A stretch of DNA of 64,000 nt, from NCBI RefSeq assembly GCF_038396675.1, contig NC_088921.1:64746001-64810000 (forward strand), written 5' to 3'. Under the pieces are notes generated by a model. It did no database searches, was not told the origin of the DNA, and saw only the letters and a program-made list of their open reading frames with translations. Origin of the DNA: Hydra vulgaris. Its lineage: Eukaryota > Cnidaria > Hydrozoa > Anthoathecata > Hydridae. A program made the position numbers and the translations under genes. Of the stretch, positions 37,898-49,879 are shown in pieces; position 1 is the stretch's first letter; every line of letters begins with the position of its first letter.

Positions 37898-40800
37898 ATG
37901 ATTTTAAAACAATCCTGCAAACTTTGCAAAAAAAATGTATCTAAAAACCATAGAGTCATCCAATGTGACTGCTGCTTTTCTTGGATTCACACAAAGTGCA
38001 ATCTAATCAATAAGCATACATATAACATTATCTCCAATGATTCTTTAGAATGGTATTGCTCTGACTGTATTTCCGAAAATATACCATTTAGTACCCTTTC
38101 CAATCAAGAACTTAAACTTACACTTTCATGCAAGAATCTTCCATTAAAGCTATTAAAATCTCTTGAATCTCCTGCTCACCTAAAAAGTCTATATAGAGAT
38201 ATGAATAATGTATATAATCCAACTATTAATTGTAAATATCTTGATGTTACTGAATTCAATAATTCTTTAAATCCTGATACTAATATATATCTTCATCTCA
38301 ATATTGCTTCCTTGCCACAACATATCGATGATCTCCGTAGCCTAATTGGCACTCTTAACACTTCCCCTATGGTGATAGGAATTACTGAATCAAATTTATA
38401 TATAAAAGACTCAAATATAACTGATATTACCATAAATGGATTTAACACTGAACATTGCCCTACTGAGTCAAAAAAAGGTGGGGCTCTTCTTTATCTAAGC
38501 TCTAATCTTAACTATGTAGTTCGTGATGATCTTACAATCTATGCCTCGAAATTTCTTGAATCAGTTTTTGTTGAAACTATCAACCCTCATAAAACCAATA
38601 CTTTAATTGGCTGCATATATCGTCATCCAACTTTAAATCCAAAACAATTCATTGCAAACCATTTAACACCTTTACTTGAGAAATTAAGTTATGAAAAAAA
38701 AAACATTATATTAATGGGTGATTTCAACATGGACTTAATTAATTATAGAGAATCTCCTATTGTTTCTAATTATCTCCAAACATTATGCTCTTGCTCGCTT
38801 CTTCCATCCATTATACTTCCAACACGTATAACCTCAAAAACCAAAACTCTCATTGATAATATTTTTATAAACTCTTATTCTCCTGAAACAATCTCTGGCA
38901 ATCTAACAGTTTCTATTTCAGACCACATGGCCCAGTTTCTCTGTATTCCTGGTATTACACCAAAAAAAAAGAATATAAAAATCTCTAGAAGATGCTTTAA
39001 AAACTTTGATACTGACACCTTTATACAAGATATATCTAGTATAAACTGGAAGGTGCAAATAAAAGACGTCGATATAAATAAAACAATGATAAGTTTTTTA
39101 AATACATTTGAAAAAGTTCTAGACAGGCATGCTCCATACAAAGTTTTAACAAAAAAACAAATTAAACTTAAATCTAAACCATGGATAACCGCTGGTATTC
39201 TTAAATCCATCTCAACCAAAAATGTCATTTATAAAAAATTTGTTAAATCAAACAATACTAATACAAGAAATCTACTCTTTGATAAATTTAGGTTATATAG
39301 AAATAAAATAAGCAACTTACTTAAACAATCCAAAAAAATGTATTATATTTCCTTTTTCAACAACAACCTAAACAGCATTAAGAGAACTTGGAAAGGAATA
39401 AAAGCAATTATCAACATCAGACCTACTATATGCAATAACTCTTTCAACCTCAAAATAAATGATAAAGTCATCTCTGATCCAACCACAATAGCTAATATTT
39501 TTAACAATTACTTTGCTACTATCCAAGAGAATCTAATAAACAAAAAAATTATCCCTAAATATGATTTTAGAGACTTTCTAAAAAATCCTAATGAAAGTTC
39601 TTTTTTCTTTAAGCCAGTGACTGAAATTGAGGTATCGAGTCTCATTATGAAACTTCAAAACAAAAAAAGTCTGGGCCCAAACAGCCTTCCCACATTTATT
39701 CTTAAGCTTATTCCAAACATAATCTCAAAGCCACTATCCATAATTATGAATAACTCATTTAGAAATGGAATTTTCCCAGATCTCCTTAAGATAGCTAAAG
39801 TGACACCAATACATAAAAAAGGTTCTCAACTGGATTACTCTAATTATCGCCCAATCTCTCTTCTCTCAAATATAAGCAAACTATTTGAGAAAGCTATGCA
39901 CAATAGACTCTACAACTTTCTGGAGAAATTCAAGTGTCTTTATAAAAATCAGTATGGGTTTAGAAACAATCATTCAACAACTCATGCACTAATTGATATA
40001 ACTGAAAAAATTAGAACAGCTTTGGACAATAAATTGTTTGCATGTGGTGTTTTTGTTGATCTCCAGAAAGCCTTTGATACAGTTGATCATTCCATTCTTA
40101 TCAGAAAGTTGGAGTACTATGGTATTAGAGGCACAACACTTCAATGGTTTTCTTCTTATCTTCAAAATAGAACACAATTTGTTTCTATTAATGGGATAGA
40201 ATCTGAATTAATAAAATCAACAAATGGTGTCCCACAAGGCTCTGTATTAGGACCATTACTTTTTCTTCTCTTTATTAATGATCTTAATACCTCTCTGAAG
40301 TTTTCCACTGCTTACCACTTTGCTGATGACACCAATCTGCTTTTAATAAACAAATCACTTAAAAAGATAAACAAAAATATAAATCATGACTTAGCAAATC
40401 TACTCCAGTGGCTTCTATCTAATAAATTATCACTTAATTCCAAAAAAACTGAAATTATTATCTTTAAATCAAGTCAAACAAAAATTACAAAGCACCTGAA
40501 TTTCAGATTAAGTGGTCAAAGAATAGATACTGTGAATTTTATCAAGTATCTTGGTATCAAAATTGATTCTAATTTAAGTTTTGCATCCCATCTTCAAGAC
40601 TTAGCACTGAAACTAAGCAGGTCCAACGGTATGTTGGCCAAAGTTCGACATTATCTTAATCTTGAAACGCTTCTAAACATATATCATGTGGTTTTTGAGT
40701 CTCATCTTAGATACGCTTGTCAAATATGGGGACAAACCCAATCTCTAACACTTAAAAGATTATCTCACCTCCAAAATAAAGCCCTAAAAATAATCTATTA

Positions 40801-41158
40801 TCAGCATTTTAACTCTGACCCAAATATTCTCTACTACATATCAAAGATACTTAAGTTAAAAGACCTTATTCAATACTCCAACTGTTTATTTGTTTGGAAA
40901 CAGCAACATAAAACCTTACCTCCTCCATTTACTAATTTTTTTACTTATAAAAAAAATACTCGTTACCAACTTCGATCAGCTAAAAGCTTCAAATTATCTA
41001 TACCAAAACATAGAACTGTTTGTTATGGACATGAATCGATTAAATATCAGAGCATATGCACATGGAATAGTCTCCCCTCACAGTTAAAATCTCTCCCTAC
41101 ATTTTCCAAATTCAAAAACAGTGTATTTAATTTTTTATTAAACAAGTATTCTTCCTAA
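37898..41158 (+). CDS. Intact LINE polyprotein: PHD finger-endonuclease-RT
   Basis: The ORF encodes 1086 aa without interruption. Residues 7-57 form a C4HC3 PHD finger (C7, C10, C23, C26, H31, C34, C54, C57). An APE-like endonuclease follows, with YLHLNIASLP, GITESNL, IYRHPT, GDFNMDL (D275) and ISDHMAQF (D342, H343). The RT shows NKKSLGPNSLP, PIHKKGSQLDYSNYRPISLL, VFVDLQKAFDTVDHS (D721), NGVPQGSVLGPLLFLLFIND (from 777) and FADD (808-811). The C-terminal part has YLGIKIDSNL, HLRYACQIWG and WNSLPSQL, as in CR1/L2/jockey-type elements. It makes the enzyme for target-primed reverse transcription. All catalytic residues I can check are kept, so this copy may be recent. No separate ORF1 is visible upstream. 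Confidence 0.92.
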   Translation: MILKQSCKLCKKNVSKNHRVIQCDCCFSWIHTKCNLINKHTYNIISNDSLEWYCSDCISENIPFSTLSNQELKLTLSCKNLPLKLLKSLESPAHLKSLYRDMNNVYNPTINCKYLDVTEFNNSLNPDTNIYLHLNIASLPQHIDDLRSLIGTLNTSPMVIGITESNLYIKDSNITDITINGFNTEHCPTESKKGGALLYLSSNLNYVVRDDLTIYASKFLESVFVETINPHKTNTLIGCIYRHPTLNPKQFIANHLTPLLEKLSYEKKNIILMGDFNMDLINYRESPIVSNYLQTLCSCSLLPSIILPTRITSKTKTLIDNIFINSYSPETISGNLTVSISDHMAQFLCIPGITPKKKNIKISRRCFKNFDTDTFIQDISSINWKVQIKDVDINKTMISFLNTFEKVLDRHAPYKVLTKKQIKLKSKPWITAGILKSISTKNVIYKKFVKSNNTNTRNLLFDKFRLYRNKISNLLKQSKKMYYISFFNNNLNSIKRTWKGIKAIINIRPTICNNSFNLKINDKVISDPTTIANIFNNYFATIQENLINKKIIPKYDFRDFLKNPNESSFFFKPVTEIEVSSLIMKLQNKKSLGPNSLPTFILKLIPNIISKPLSIIMNNSFRNGIFPDLLKIAKVTPIHKKGSQLDYSNYRPISLLSNISKLFEKAMHNRLYNFLEKFKCLYKNQYGFRNNHSTTHALIDITEKIRTALDNKLFACGVFVDLQKAFDTVDHSILIRKLEYYGIRGTTLQWFSSYLQNRTQFVSINGIESELIKSTNGVPQGSVLGPLLFLLFINDLNTSLKFSTAYHFADDTNLLLINKSLKKINKNINHDLANLLQWLLSNKLSLNSKKTEIIIFKSSQTKITKHLNFRLSGQRIDTVNFIKYLGIKIDSNLSFASHLQDLALKLSRSNGMLAKVRHYLNLETLLNIYHVVFESHLRYACQIWGQTQSLTLKRLSHLQNKALKIIYYQHFNSDPNILYYISKILKLKDLIQYSNCLFVWKQQHKTLPPPFTNFFTYKKNTRYQLRSAKSFKLSIPKHRTVCYGHESIKYQSICTWNSLPSQLKSLPTFSKFKNSVFNFLLNKYSS

Positions 41159-41448
41159 TTTCTATGCTACTCTACTGCTAACTATCTACTATCCATCTTA
41201 ACCTTATTCACTTCAATGCTGGTCTATAACTACTAATAATTGATCTTTTCTAAAATTCTTTTCTTCTTCTTTCTTCATTTCAATGCTGATTTATTACTAC
41301 TAATACTTGCTCTTTCTTAACTTTTTCTCATATTAATATCATTATTCTATTTCCAACTATTATAAATATTGCTATTTTTTAATATTGTTATTATTATTAT
41401 TGTTGCTATTGTTGTTATTATTACTATTAATATTATTGTTATCATTAC

Positions 41449-41497
<49 letters not shown>

Positions 41498-41665
41498 AGA
41501 ATTGTTATCTTTATCATTTGTATTATTATTATTTTGATTATTATTACCAATAACTGGAGTTTTTATTATTATTGCCTATTGTTATTACCGATACTTATAT
41601 TACTACATTATTTGTTGTTACTGTATATTATTATAATCTACTTCTCTTTTTTTGCTATATTTTAA
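41159..41665 (+). other. LINE 3' UTR with duplicated motif and (ATT)n tail
   Basis: It contains two copies of CTTCAATGCTG.T.TA..ACTACTAATA (about 41210 and 41277), then an (ATT)n-rich stretch (41385-41500). The exact end of the element is unclear. Confidence 0.55.
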
Positions 41666-41793
41666 TTAGGTATATAAAAGTCTTTATTCTAGATAGATGT
41701 ATAAAAGAAATTTAAATTATGTCCTAAATTATCAAACTTCTTACTTAATTATTATTCCAAAAGTTTTTTCGTTTAAGTATTGTACTGTTTTAG

Positions 41794-41825
<32 letters not shown>

Positions 41826-41974
41826 TTTTTTTGTGTTTTTTGTTTTTTAGTTTGGTGTTTTAGTTTCTTATTATGGTGTTTACTTAAAATTAGTACTTGT
41901 ACTATATGTAAATATTCCATGAAATGTAAAATCTATTTCAGAATACATTTAATTTAATTTTTTTTAATTTAATT

Positions 41975-44290
41975 TTTTACCGTTGAAAAATCAACAGTTG
42001 CTAAATTATTGGGTTTGTTTTGTAAACTTTAGTGATTGGGTGCATTCACTAAATTCTGTCTTATTTAAAAAGCATTTTAATGAAAAGTGCATTATTCGAG
42101 ATATAAAATGCAGGTTAAATTGGAATTTAAACCCTTTTTCTGAAATTTTCTCAAGCAAATGCTTAAAACGGCCTTCCACGCTACTATCACCTATTGCTTT
42201 AAGAAGTCCACCTAAAACTCGTATTTATCAAAAAGATGAACTTAGTTTTTTTCTGAAAATAATAAAATAACTAAATCAAACAAGTTAAACAGTAAACATT
42301 CACTAGAAGGTTTTCCATTCAAAAAATATCTCAGTTGTGTTATTTATTACAATTTAAAATTTGATTCTTTAACACAGTTTCCGTCGGTTCTTAAATCAAT
42401 AATAACTGGTCATTGTTTATGGGTATCTTTGCAATATAAAGGAAATAATGTTCCATTTTCTCCATGGTTAACTAAAGGTCGTAATGGCGATTTAGCTAGT
42501 TTGAGTTTGCTAAAAATTTTGCATTGTATATAAAAAACATAGCTTCTTCTAATAGAAATATACTTTTTAAAGAAATAAATAGTAGAATATACTATAAAGC
42601 AAAGGCTCAACCACAATATTCTGCAGATATGATCAGACATGCTCTATTATAAGGATATACATCTTAACAAGCATATGAAATTTTTTTTGAACCGTTACCA
42701 TTACCTTCAATTTCTTTATTAAATAAAATAAAACAAGGTGGAGTTGATGAAATAAAGACTGTTAAAACGCTTCATGAGAAAGGTTTAATACATGAAGATA
42801 TAATACTAATTCTAAGTTAATTTTAGCCTCAGAAACTCTGTGCAAAAGATTTGTTGCGTCTGTGATTGTTAGTTTAAAGAAATCTATTCCTTATGATATA
42901 AAAGCAGTACCTGAAGATACCATAAGTGGTAAATGGCTTTCGGAGCATATATTAGATTCTATTAGCTTTCTTTCTCTATCTATATTCAAGGAGTTGTTAC
43001 TGACAATCATCAAGCAAATGTAAATGCGTTTAGTTTGCTTCGTTCCAAATTTAGTAATCAGTCAAGTTTATTTATCATACTGATGGTTTAAATATTAAAA
43101 TATACTTATTTTATGATAGTGCTCACATTGTTAAAAATATCAGAAATAATTTATTACACTGTCAAAAATTTGTCTTACCATCATTTACATATAATATAAA
43201 AGATGATGTCTATAATTGTCCAGCTGGTTATATTACTAGAAGAGATTTTTATCTTCTACATTCTAAAAATGAACAAATTCAAGGTAAAATTAAAAAAGCT
43301 CCAAAAGTTACGTATCAAAGCCTTTACCCTTGTAATAAAAAGCAAATGTTTCTCTTGCACTGTCGATTTTCGATGAAACAACATTGCAATTTTTAAAAGT
43401 TATTTTCTAGAACAAAATGACATTTCTGGTTTTTCAAGCATTTTTCAAAAATGGTGGACTGTTTCAAATTTAAAACAACAATTTAGTCCTAATAAACTTG
43501 GTAGTTCAATTATTTTTGATGATGGTAAAACCAAATTTTTTAGGCAATTAGCTGATTGGATTGGACTTTGGCAGAAAGTCAGTTTTTTACTTTATCAAAA
43601 CAAACATCATCTGCTTTTATCACAACTCTGCGTTCTCAAGCAATGCTTCTAGATGAGTTTATTGAAGAAGGGTATTTGTATGTGCTTACTTCACGACTTC
43701 AAAGTGACCCTATAGAGCATAGATTTTCTCAATATCGACAGATGACTGGTGTGAGATTTCTATTAAGTTTACTAAAAGTTCAACATCAGGATATCATTAA
43801 GTTCAGAAATTATTTTAGCATGTCAGACTTTAATTAAGGAGAATGTAAATTTTTGGGAAGAAGATTTAAAGAACAATTATGATAACCCAAATAATGATGA
43901 ATTACTAATAACATTAGATTTAAACTCAAATGAGATATCAGAGTTAACTCTTTTACCTGAAACAGAAGAAATTGCAACAATAAATTGCTGGTAAAATAGC
44001 AAAGAAATTGATAAAAAGAACCAAATGCATCAATTGCTGTCTATGCTTGCTACTGGTGCAAGTTATATAAATACTTGTCCATATCTACAAATACTTTCAC
44101 GAGATATCTTACTGTGCCTTTACTTTCACTTAAGCATTTCACATGTGGATGTTTTGCTGTCTTAGATGTTTCAAATTTAATAACTAAACAAGGTGCTTAT
44201 GTCAAAGATTTATCAAGCTTTGTTTAATCAAAATACTTTCCAACAGTTTACTTTACTTGCAATTTACAAAAAATTGGGGGTTTAAATTTG
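41975..44290 (+). pseudogene. P-element (THAP9-like) transposase pseudogene
   Basis: Pieces in order: rest of a THAP finger (LLNYWVCFVN, DWVHSLNSVLFKKHFNEKCI; a Cys appears lost) at 41983-42270. Next comes LKSIITGHCLWVSLQYKGNN (about 42390), QPQYSADMIRHALL (about 42610), FFEPLPLPSISLLNKIKQGG (about 42690), VSLKKSIPYDIKAVPEDTIS and GKWLSEHILDSI (about 42870-42965). After that come VSLALSIFDETT (about 43350), DWTLAESQFFTLSKQTSSAF (43560) and LTSRLQSDPIEHRFSQYRQM (43685-43750), then a KDWGFKF-like tail (44265). This matches THAP9/P-element transposases. Many stops and shifts make it dead. The THAP start is missing here; a similar one lies at 32893. Confidence 0.75.
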
Positions 44291-44362
44291 CTTCTAAAAT
44301 TATAATTTGTTATTTTTTTTTAAATTAGAAGGTAATCAATGCCATTGTACAAGAAAATGCTG

Positions 44363-44580
44363 TTAAATAAGAATAAGAGAGAATTTGAAATAAGGAATAA
44401 GAGAGAATTTGAAATAAGGAATAAGAGAGAATTTGAAATAAGGAATAAGAGAGAATTTGAAATAAGGAATAAGAGAGAATTTGAAATAAGGAATAAGAGA
44501 GAATATGAAATAAGGAATAAGAGAGAATTTGAAATAAGGAATAAGAGAGAATTTGAAATAAGGAATAAGAGAGAATTTTG
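44363..44580 (+). repeat. 24-bp minisatellite encoding an octapeptide
   Basis: About nine near-perfect copies of AATAAGAGAGAATTTGAAAT-AAGG. Because 24 is divisible by three, the plus strand reads (NKREFEIR)n and the minus strand is also open. One copy has a Tyr variant. It begins where the P-element transposase C-terminus would end. Confidence 0.95.
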
Positions 44581-44657
44581 ACTTTAATGGTAAAAATGGT
44601 AATAAAATTTTAGTTGTTAGTGAAATAAAAACAAAAGAAGATGAGATTTCGTGAAAA

Positions 44658-44785
44658 CCATAGAGAAAGCACATCAAAAGGCTGAGACCAAGAAGCATCC
44701 ACTAAACGTTTATGATGTGGATGCTTCTTGGTCTCAGCCTTTTGATAGGCTGAGACCAGGAAGCATCCACATCATAAACGTTTAA
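44658..44785. repeat. Inverted plus direct repeat cluster
   Basis: AAAGGCTGAGACCAAGAAGC-ATCCAC is followed by its inverted copy around AAACGTTTATGATG. A further direct copy (GGCTGAGACCAGGAAGCATC) and its AAACGTTT partner follow. This is consistent with a snap-back duplication. Confidence 0.85.
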
Positions 44786-44799
44786 TATCTTACTTACAT

Positions 44800-46770
44800 A
44801 GTTTTACCTCTTTATTAGAGAAATAGGAAAAGATCAAGCTTAGTGCAGGCATAATGTTCTTGAAGAGTATGACTCTAAAAAAACTTCAAAAATATATCTA
44901 GTTGATAATACTTCAACCAACACAGGCTACAAGGCTAACAAGGCTAAAATGGTTGCGGTGTTAGTGAAAAAACATGGACGAAAGCTTTACTCTATAAGCT
45001 GTACTTTTCATGACAATAATCTTTCTTGTAGACGTTTTTTCGAATTATTTGATGGAGTAACTAAGTGACCAAGTTATATTACTAAACCAATAAAAAACGT
45101 TTTCAATATTATGAATAAACTTGATTTAGTTTTTAATTTTGGTTTGAATAAATCTCTCACTGTTTGTATTGTACTGAAAAATAAGTTTTGAAAGGTTTAT
45201 GTAGTGGTGATTTTATATGAATATTGCAAAAAAATTGCCACTGTAAGTATAATTGCTCTTAATGAAATATTGCTCTCCTAATTGATTTAGTTGTCAATAA
45301 TATTGATGTTTCTTTATGATACATAAACTTGTATGTGAAAGTACTAATTTTAATCTAATTTTTCAGTTGACTTTTTTAAGCCTAACCTCGTATATGGTTT
45401 CTTAATGAACAATAAATCGCATAAAACTTTATAAATCACTTATTTTACCGTAACTAAATCAACATCGATTAGAATAAAAAGTAAGTATTTCAATTCAATT
45501 AGCATTGAAAATAACATAACTGAAAAAATCAATACAATTAGCATTGTATTAATACATAAACTTGTATGCCGATAAACAAAATGTCAATGTTAAATTTTTA
45601 AATAATTTATAAATTCAGTTAAATACAGATTTCACGGGGATTAGATTGAAGGAAGGAGGGAGGGGGAAAAAGGATAAGACAACAACCCTCAAAGTAGGTG
45701 ATTTTCAAGTTATAGTCGATTTTTAGGAATACAGTCGGCTAATCGGGTATTTGACACATTTCAGTGGGGTGAGTTTTAGTTTTGAAGAACTTGTTTTTTT
45801 GGAACCAGTCGGTTACTATTTTAAGATCCACTCCCCCTCCCCAATCCTCATTTTATTCCTAAAATTGCCTCTGGGTAAATTTTAGCTCAATACAAGAATA
45901 GATAACAAGCTATGTGTTTCTTGTAAAGAGCATTAGAGAAGCCAATTTAATCAAAATTTCACGTTGTTCATTTATAGAAATGGAAGGGAATATAAAGAGG
46001 AAGTAATATTGTATCATTATTATTTTGTTAACTTCAGGCCAAAGTAATTGAGGAAGTAAACCCTTATTGTTTTTTTTTATTTCAGTTAATGCAACAAATA
46101 ATTTTTGCTTATTGCCACACATAATTGAATAATATTTTATAAATTATTGACCGACTTAAGTAGAATATTACTTTTTTTCAGTTTTTATCTTACAACATAA
46201 TAAAAGCATTACAATTAGATTAATAAAATACTTTATTAGGCTGTTTTTTTTAAAGCTTGAAAACTTATTGATTAAAATTTTAGATTTTTTTTCATGTTGA
46301 TGCCCAAAAAAATCTTTTTAATCTAACTAAGTCGTGCTATTATACAAAAATATTTTTTATATGTTCTCATAAAGATAGTCCTACTCTACATTGATCTGTT
46401 TTTACATAATGATATTTCTTAATACTATATGTATAACATATTTCAAAGTAATAAGTCAAAGCAGCCGGCTTAATATAGCGACCTCACCCTACTCAAACAG
46501 CAACTATGGCAACCATTCTTTAACAATCTTAAAGAAAAACATCTGGAGGTAAAATAAATGAGTTGCATTATAAGCTGAGAATTTTAATTAAAATTTTGGT
46601 CAGGATAAAAAATATTTAGTGACTTTTAGGGACCGTAAATACATATAATTGCAGTAAAGTTTTTTTTCACCCCACCCCATTTCATATTTGAGAATAATAA
46701 TGCAAAAAGTGGTTATTGTAACTGCAGACCCAATCTTACTACGTTACTTAGTGCAAAACCCAGTTAGCTT
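44800..46770. other. Non-coding region
   Basis: No supportable gene. 45640-45850 has G-rich and C-rich edges (GGAGGGAGGGGG; CCCCCTCCCC) that might bound a small element. 45910-46122 is a short open minus frame without recognised features. Confidence 0.45.
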
Positions 46771-46775
46771 AACTG

Positions 46776-46941
46776 CCCCTTCGAACATTTGTTTCTGAAA
46801 GTTACGTTCTAAATTTAAACGTTTTTTAAACGTTTTTTAAACGGCTTTTAAATGTACTTTACGTAAGAATGTTTAGGGGACGTGTAAAAGACATTTAAAA
46901 TACATTTAGAACGTAACTTTTAAAAACAAATACCCGATGGG
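46776..46941. mobile_element. MITE with CCCGATGGGA end
   Basis: The left end is CCCCTTCGAACATTTGTTTC then TGAAAGTTACGTTCTAAAT. The complement of the right end is TCCCATCGGGTATTTGTTTT then TAAAAGTTACGTTCTAAAT. The interior contains AAACGTTTTTTAAACG repeats. It is the same family as 2591-2692. Confidence 0.75.
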
Positions 46942-47209
46942 ACATAATCAATAAATTTCACTCCTTGAACCTTATTGCTGCTTTTAAAACGACAATGCAG
47001 TAAAATACTTTAATTATTTTCTTATTTAAAACTATTATAAGTGTGATAAAGTTATAAGATAATGTAACCACAATTAAGATAGTGTAACCAAAATTAAGTT
47101 GTGATGTTAAAATAGATAATTTATCTATTTTTTTATATTTAACAATTTATAAATAAAATAAGTTATATAAATAAAATATAAATAACAGTTGTTTTAAATT
47201 GTTATAAAG

Positions 47210-48090
47210 TTTATTGTCTTCATTGATTGGTACGACCGCTTAAATAGTAATTTCCTCATCGTCTCCAGTTGGCTCTTCGTCATCAGGATGACTTTCATAA
47301 AAATATTCCATAGGTTTGTCTTTTAATGCAATAATTTTGTTGAACAATATACTTTCTTTGATACACATTTTGACTTTTAAATATTATTAAGTTTCCGAAA
47401 GTTCTATAATAATTATTATAAAATTATTACATTAAAAATTACACCTAATTCTTTTGTATCAAAATACTACAGTTGATTAAGTAAGTTAAACTTCTAGCAT
47501 GCAATAAAAATCTTGTAATAAACTATAACACCCTGTGTACATTTAATTGTAAATGTAGAAAATCACTTACCTTAATGCTTAATTTTAACTCAATTTTTAT
47601 GCTGTACAACTTTTATTTAGTCTTGAACTTCGAAAAACTCTTTATATACAAACATTTATACTAAAGCATTTATTTTTAGAATTATTAGACTAAAATAAAT
47701 TACACCATATATTTTGTTCTATTTACATTTTTTAATTTGGTTGATTTCGTACAATAAACAGGAACTCCATTATTATTTATTTTTAACATATTATTTTTAA
47801 AACTTTATTTATGGAACTTTTCTATTTTAGTCTGGTTTTGTAAATACTATTACCGCTTTTATATAGTTTATATGAACATCCGCACCATTTTAAAAGTTTA
47901 TTTGAAATTCTTTACTGCATTTACTAAAATTAGAACTATTTTTGTTAAATATATGGTTTTCGAGTATTGTTGTAAAAATGGATAGCCATATTATAAAATA
48001 ATGCTACATGCTGTTAGCCCCTACCTAATAGTGGGGAGGTTCTAAAACTCTAAAGAGTTATAACAGTAATTGGAAGTAGACACAACATTA
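47210..48090 (-). repeat. Diverged repeat copy 1 with acidic micro-ORF
   Basis: It is similar in the same orientation to 49880-50830 over separate blocks (TTAAATAGTAAT...GTTGG; GATGACTTT.A..AAAAT.TTCCAT; GAACATCCGC; TTGTAAAAATGG). The minus strand has a 42-aa frame (47240-47368) with IALKDKPMEYFYES, then HPDDEEPTGDDEE. The other copy retains a cognate NPMEHFLKSHLND. It could be a last exon or a TE-borne peptide. Confidence 0.45.
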
Positions 48091-48119
48091 AAAACTCATA
48101 GATTGAATTGTCTTACCTG

Positions 48120-48244
<125 letters not shown>

Positions 48245-48606
48245 GCTTTTCTTAGATGATATTATGAACAATTGTCATCTTTGCATCAAACGGCGTCATC
48301 AGTGTACGTCATACGTCAGTTTGTGGCAAAAAAACTTTTCAATGACAATTTTGCTCGGGTATTTTTTTTATTAATTTTGATTATTTTGCATACAACTGCA
48401 AATAAAAATATTAAAGGGTTGCTGATATATCATTTCACAAGTAAGAGTATGTTGGTATGTGATTGCAGATATATCATTTTACAAGTAAGACTACATTCAT
48501 TACAACAGTAATAAATAGTTTTAAGAAAATAGCATACTAATTGATGTATTTACTAAATACTATTTAGTCTTTGAATAGTTTGAATAGTCGGATTTTTTTG
48601 GTCATA

Positions 48607-48703
48607 CCCAGTTGGTATGTGTTGTTCGGGGGACATCCTTTGTTCGTCATAACGACGTCTGGGTGTCCGTAAAACATCCTCTGGACGACGCGTGCCCACT
48701 GGG
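48607..48703. mobile_element. 97-bp MITE with CCCAGTTGG / CCCACTGGG ends
   Basis: The left end is CCCAGTTGGTATGTGTTGTT and the complement of the right end is CCCAGTGGGCACGCGTCGTC. TA flanks both ends, so a TA target duplication is possible. It is immediately followed by a (TA)n array. Confidence 0.75.
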
Positions 48704-48705
48704 TA

Positions 48706-48707
<2 letters not shown>

Positions 48708-48800
<93 letters not shown>
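48708..48800. repeat. (TA)n microsatellite
   Basis: Pure TA directly after the MITE. Confidence 0.98.
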
Positions 48801-48801
<1 letters not shown>

Positions 48802-48804
48802 TAT

Positions 48805-49590
48805 GATCAAAAAGATCAGATTTATAACTATTATAAAACATGTTTCATCTATACTAATGACATCATCAATTATAGAATGATTTACGAATCCACATAAATA
48901 GTAAAGTTGTTTACCTACAATTAAAATTTTACAAATTTTTTTAAACAAAAGGTTTTATAGGTAGATGATAACTAAATAAATAAATAGATTATAAATTAAT
49001 TACACAGGTTTTTACTAGATAATAGTACAGATTAAAAACGTGAGAAATAAAACTACAGTTGGAAACGAATAAATGAATAGCATAGATAAATGATATGTTG
49101 GAGTACATCTATGTTTTCACAATCTAGCTCTTTTTTTGTGTGTTGACTGAGAATTTTTTCATATAAATTTAAATTCTTCTTTAATTTTCAAATTATATCA
49201 CAAAAAATCTAAATCAACGATGAAGTCGAGATTTTACAATATTTTATATTTAGAATAGTGTCCCGTGTGGATAAATCGCGAAGAGTAAAAAAATTAAAAA
49301 GTGTGAAAGTTGTGAAGGGGATTTTAAAATGTTGTCAATTATTTTAAAGGGAAATTTTTTTTTGTTGAATCAAATTTTAACAATTTCGAATAATTGACAA
49401 AATGATTACTATTAATTTTAAAGGACCTTTTAATAAAAAACTTAACAAATCCTAATTTATAAATGACACAAATAAAATAACAAAAATTTATCAACATTTT
49501 TTAATTTTTAAAACCAGAAAGAGTGAATATTTATTCTTTATAATGTTTTGTAGAATTATAACATTATAAAGAATATTTATTCTTTATAAT
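48805..49590. other. AT-rich spacer
   Basis: I see no gene. 49515-49590 repeats AAAGAATATTTATTCTTTAT in near-palindromic form. Confidence 0.5.
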
Positions 49591-49668
49591 ATTTAGACCC
49601 AAAGCTCACATTGAACCCCGGATCTCCTAAATCAAATCGCTCTAACCACTACATCACTGAAGAGAATT
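49590..49668 (-). repeat. tRNA-derived SINE head
   Basis: On the minus strand TGATGTAGTGGTTAGAGCG (A box) is followed by TTTAGGAGATCCGGGGTTCA (B box region). It shares GGTTAGAG..G and AGGAGATCC with the SINE at 1.8-2.0 kb. The acceptor stem does not close, so it is not a tRNA gene. No LINE-like tail is visible. Confidence 0.6.
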
Positions 49669-49879
49669 TTTACACTTGTGTAACAATATTTCATTAGGTT
49701 AAATAGTCTTAAAATTGTAGAAACTGAAATTTTTTACAATTTAAAGCTATTTAACCCAATCTATACTTTGAGAAGTATACTTTAATAAATGTTATGCGTA
49801 TTATAGATAAACTAAATATAATATTATAAGTTATAAATAATAGTTTATCTTAAAAAAAAAAAATTTTTAACTACTGTTG

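Noticed and set aside
41983..44200. Host THAP9 gene
   Set aside because: At least a dozen stops and frameshifts, and neighbouring repeats; better read as a dead P-element copy.
47280..47300. Hammerhead core CTGATGA on the minus strand
   Set aside because: It is part of a HPDDEE-coding stretch and has no GAAA partner or stems.
49590..49668. tRNA gene (minus strand)
   Set aside because: Same reasons; degenerate anticodon arm and no acceptor stem.
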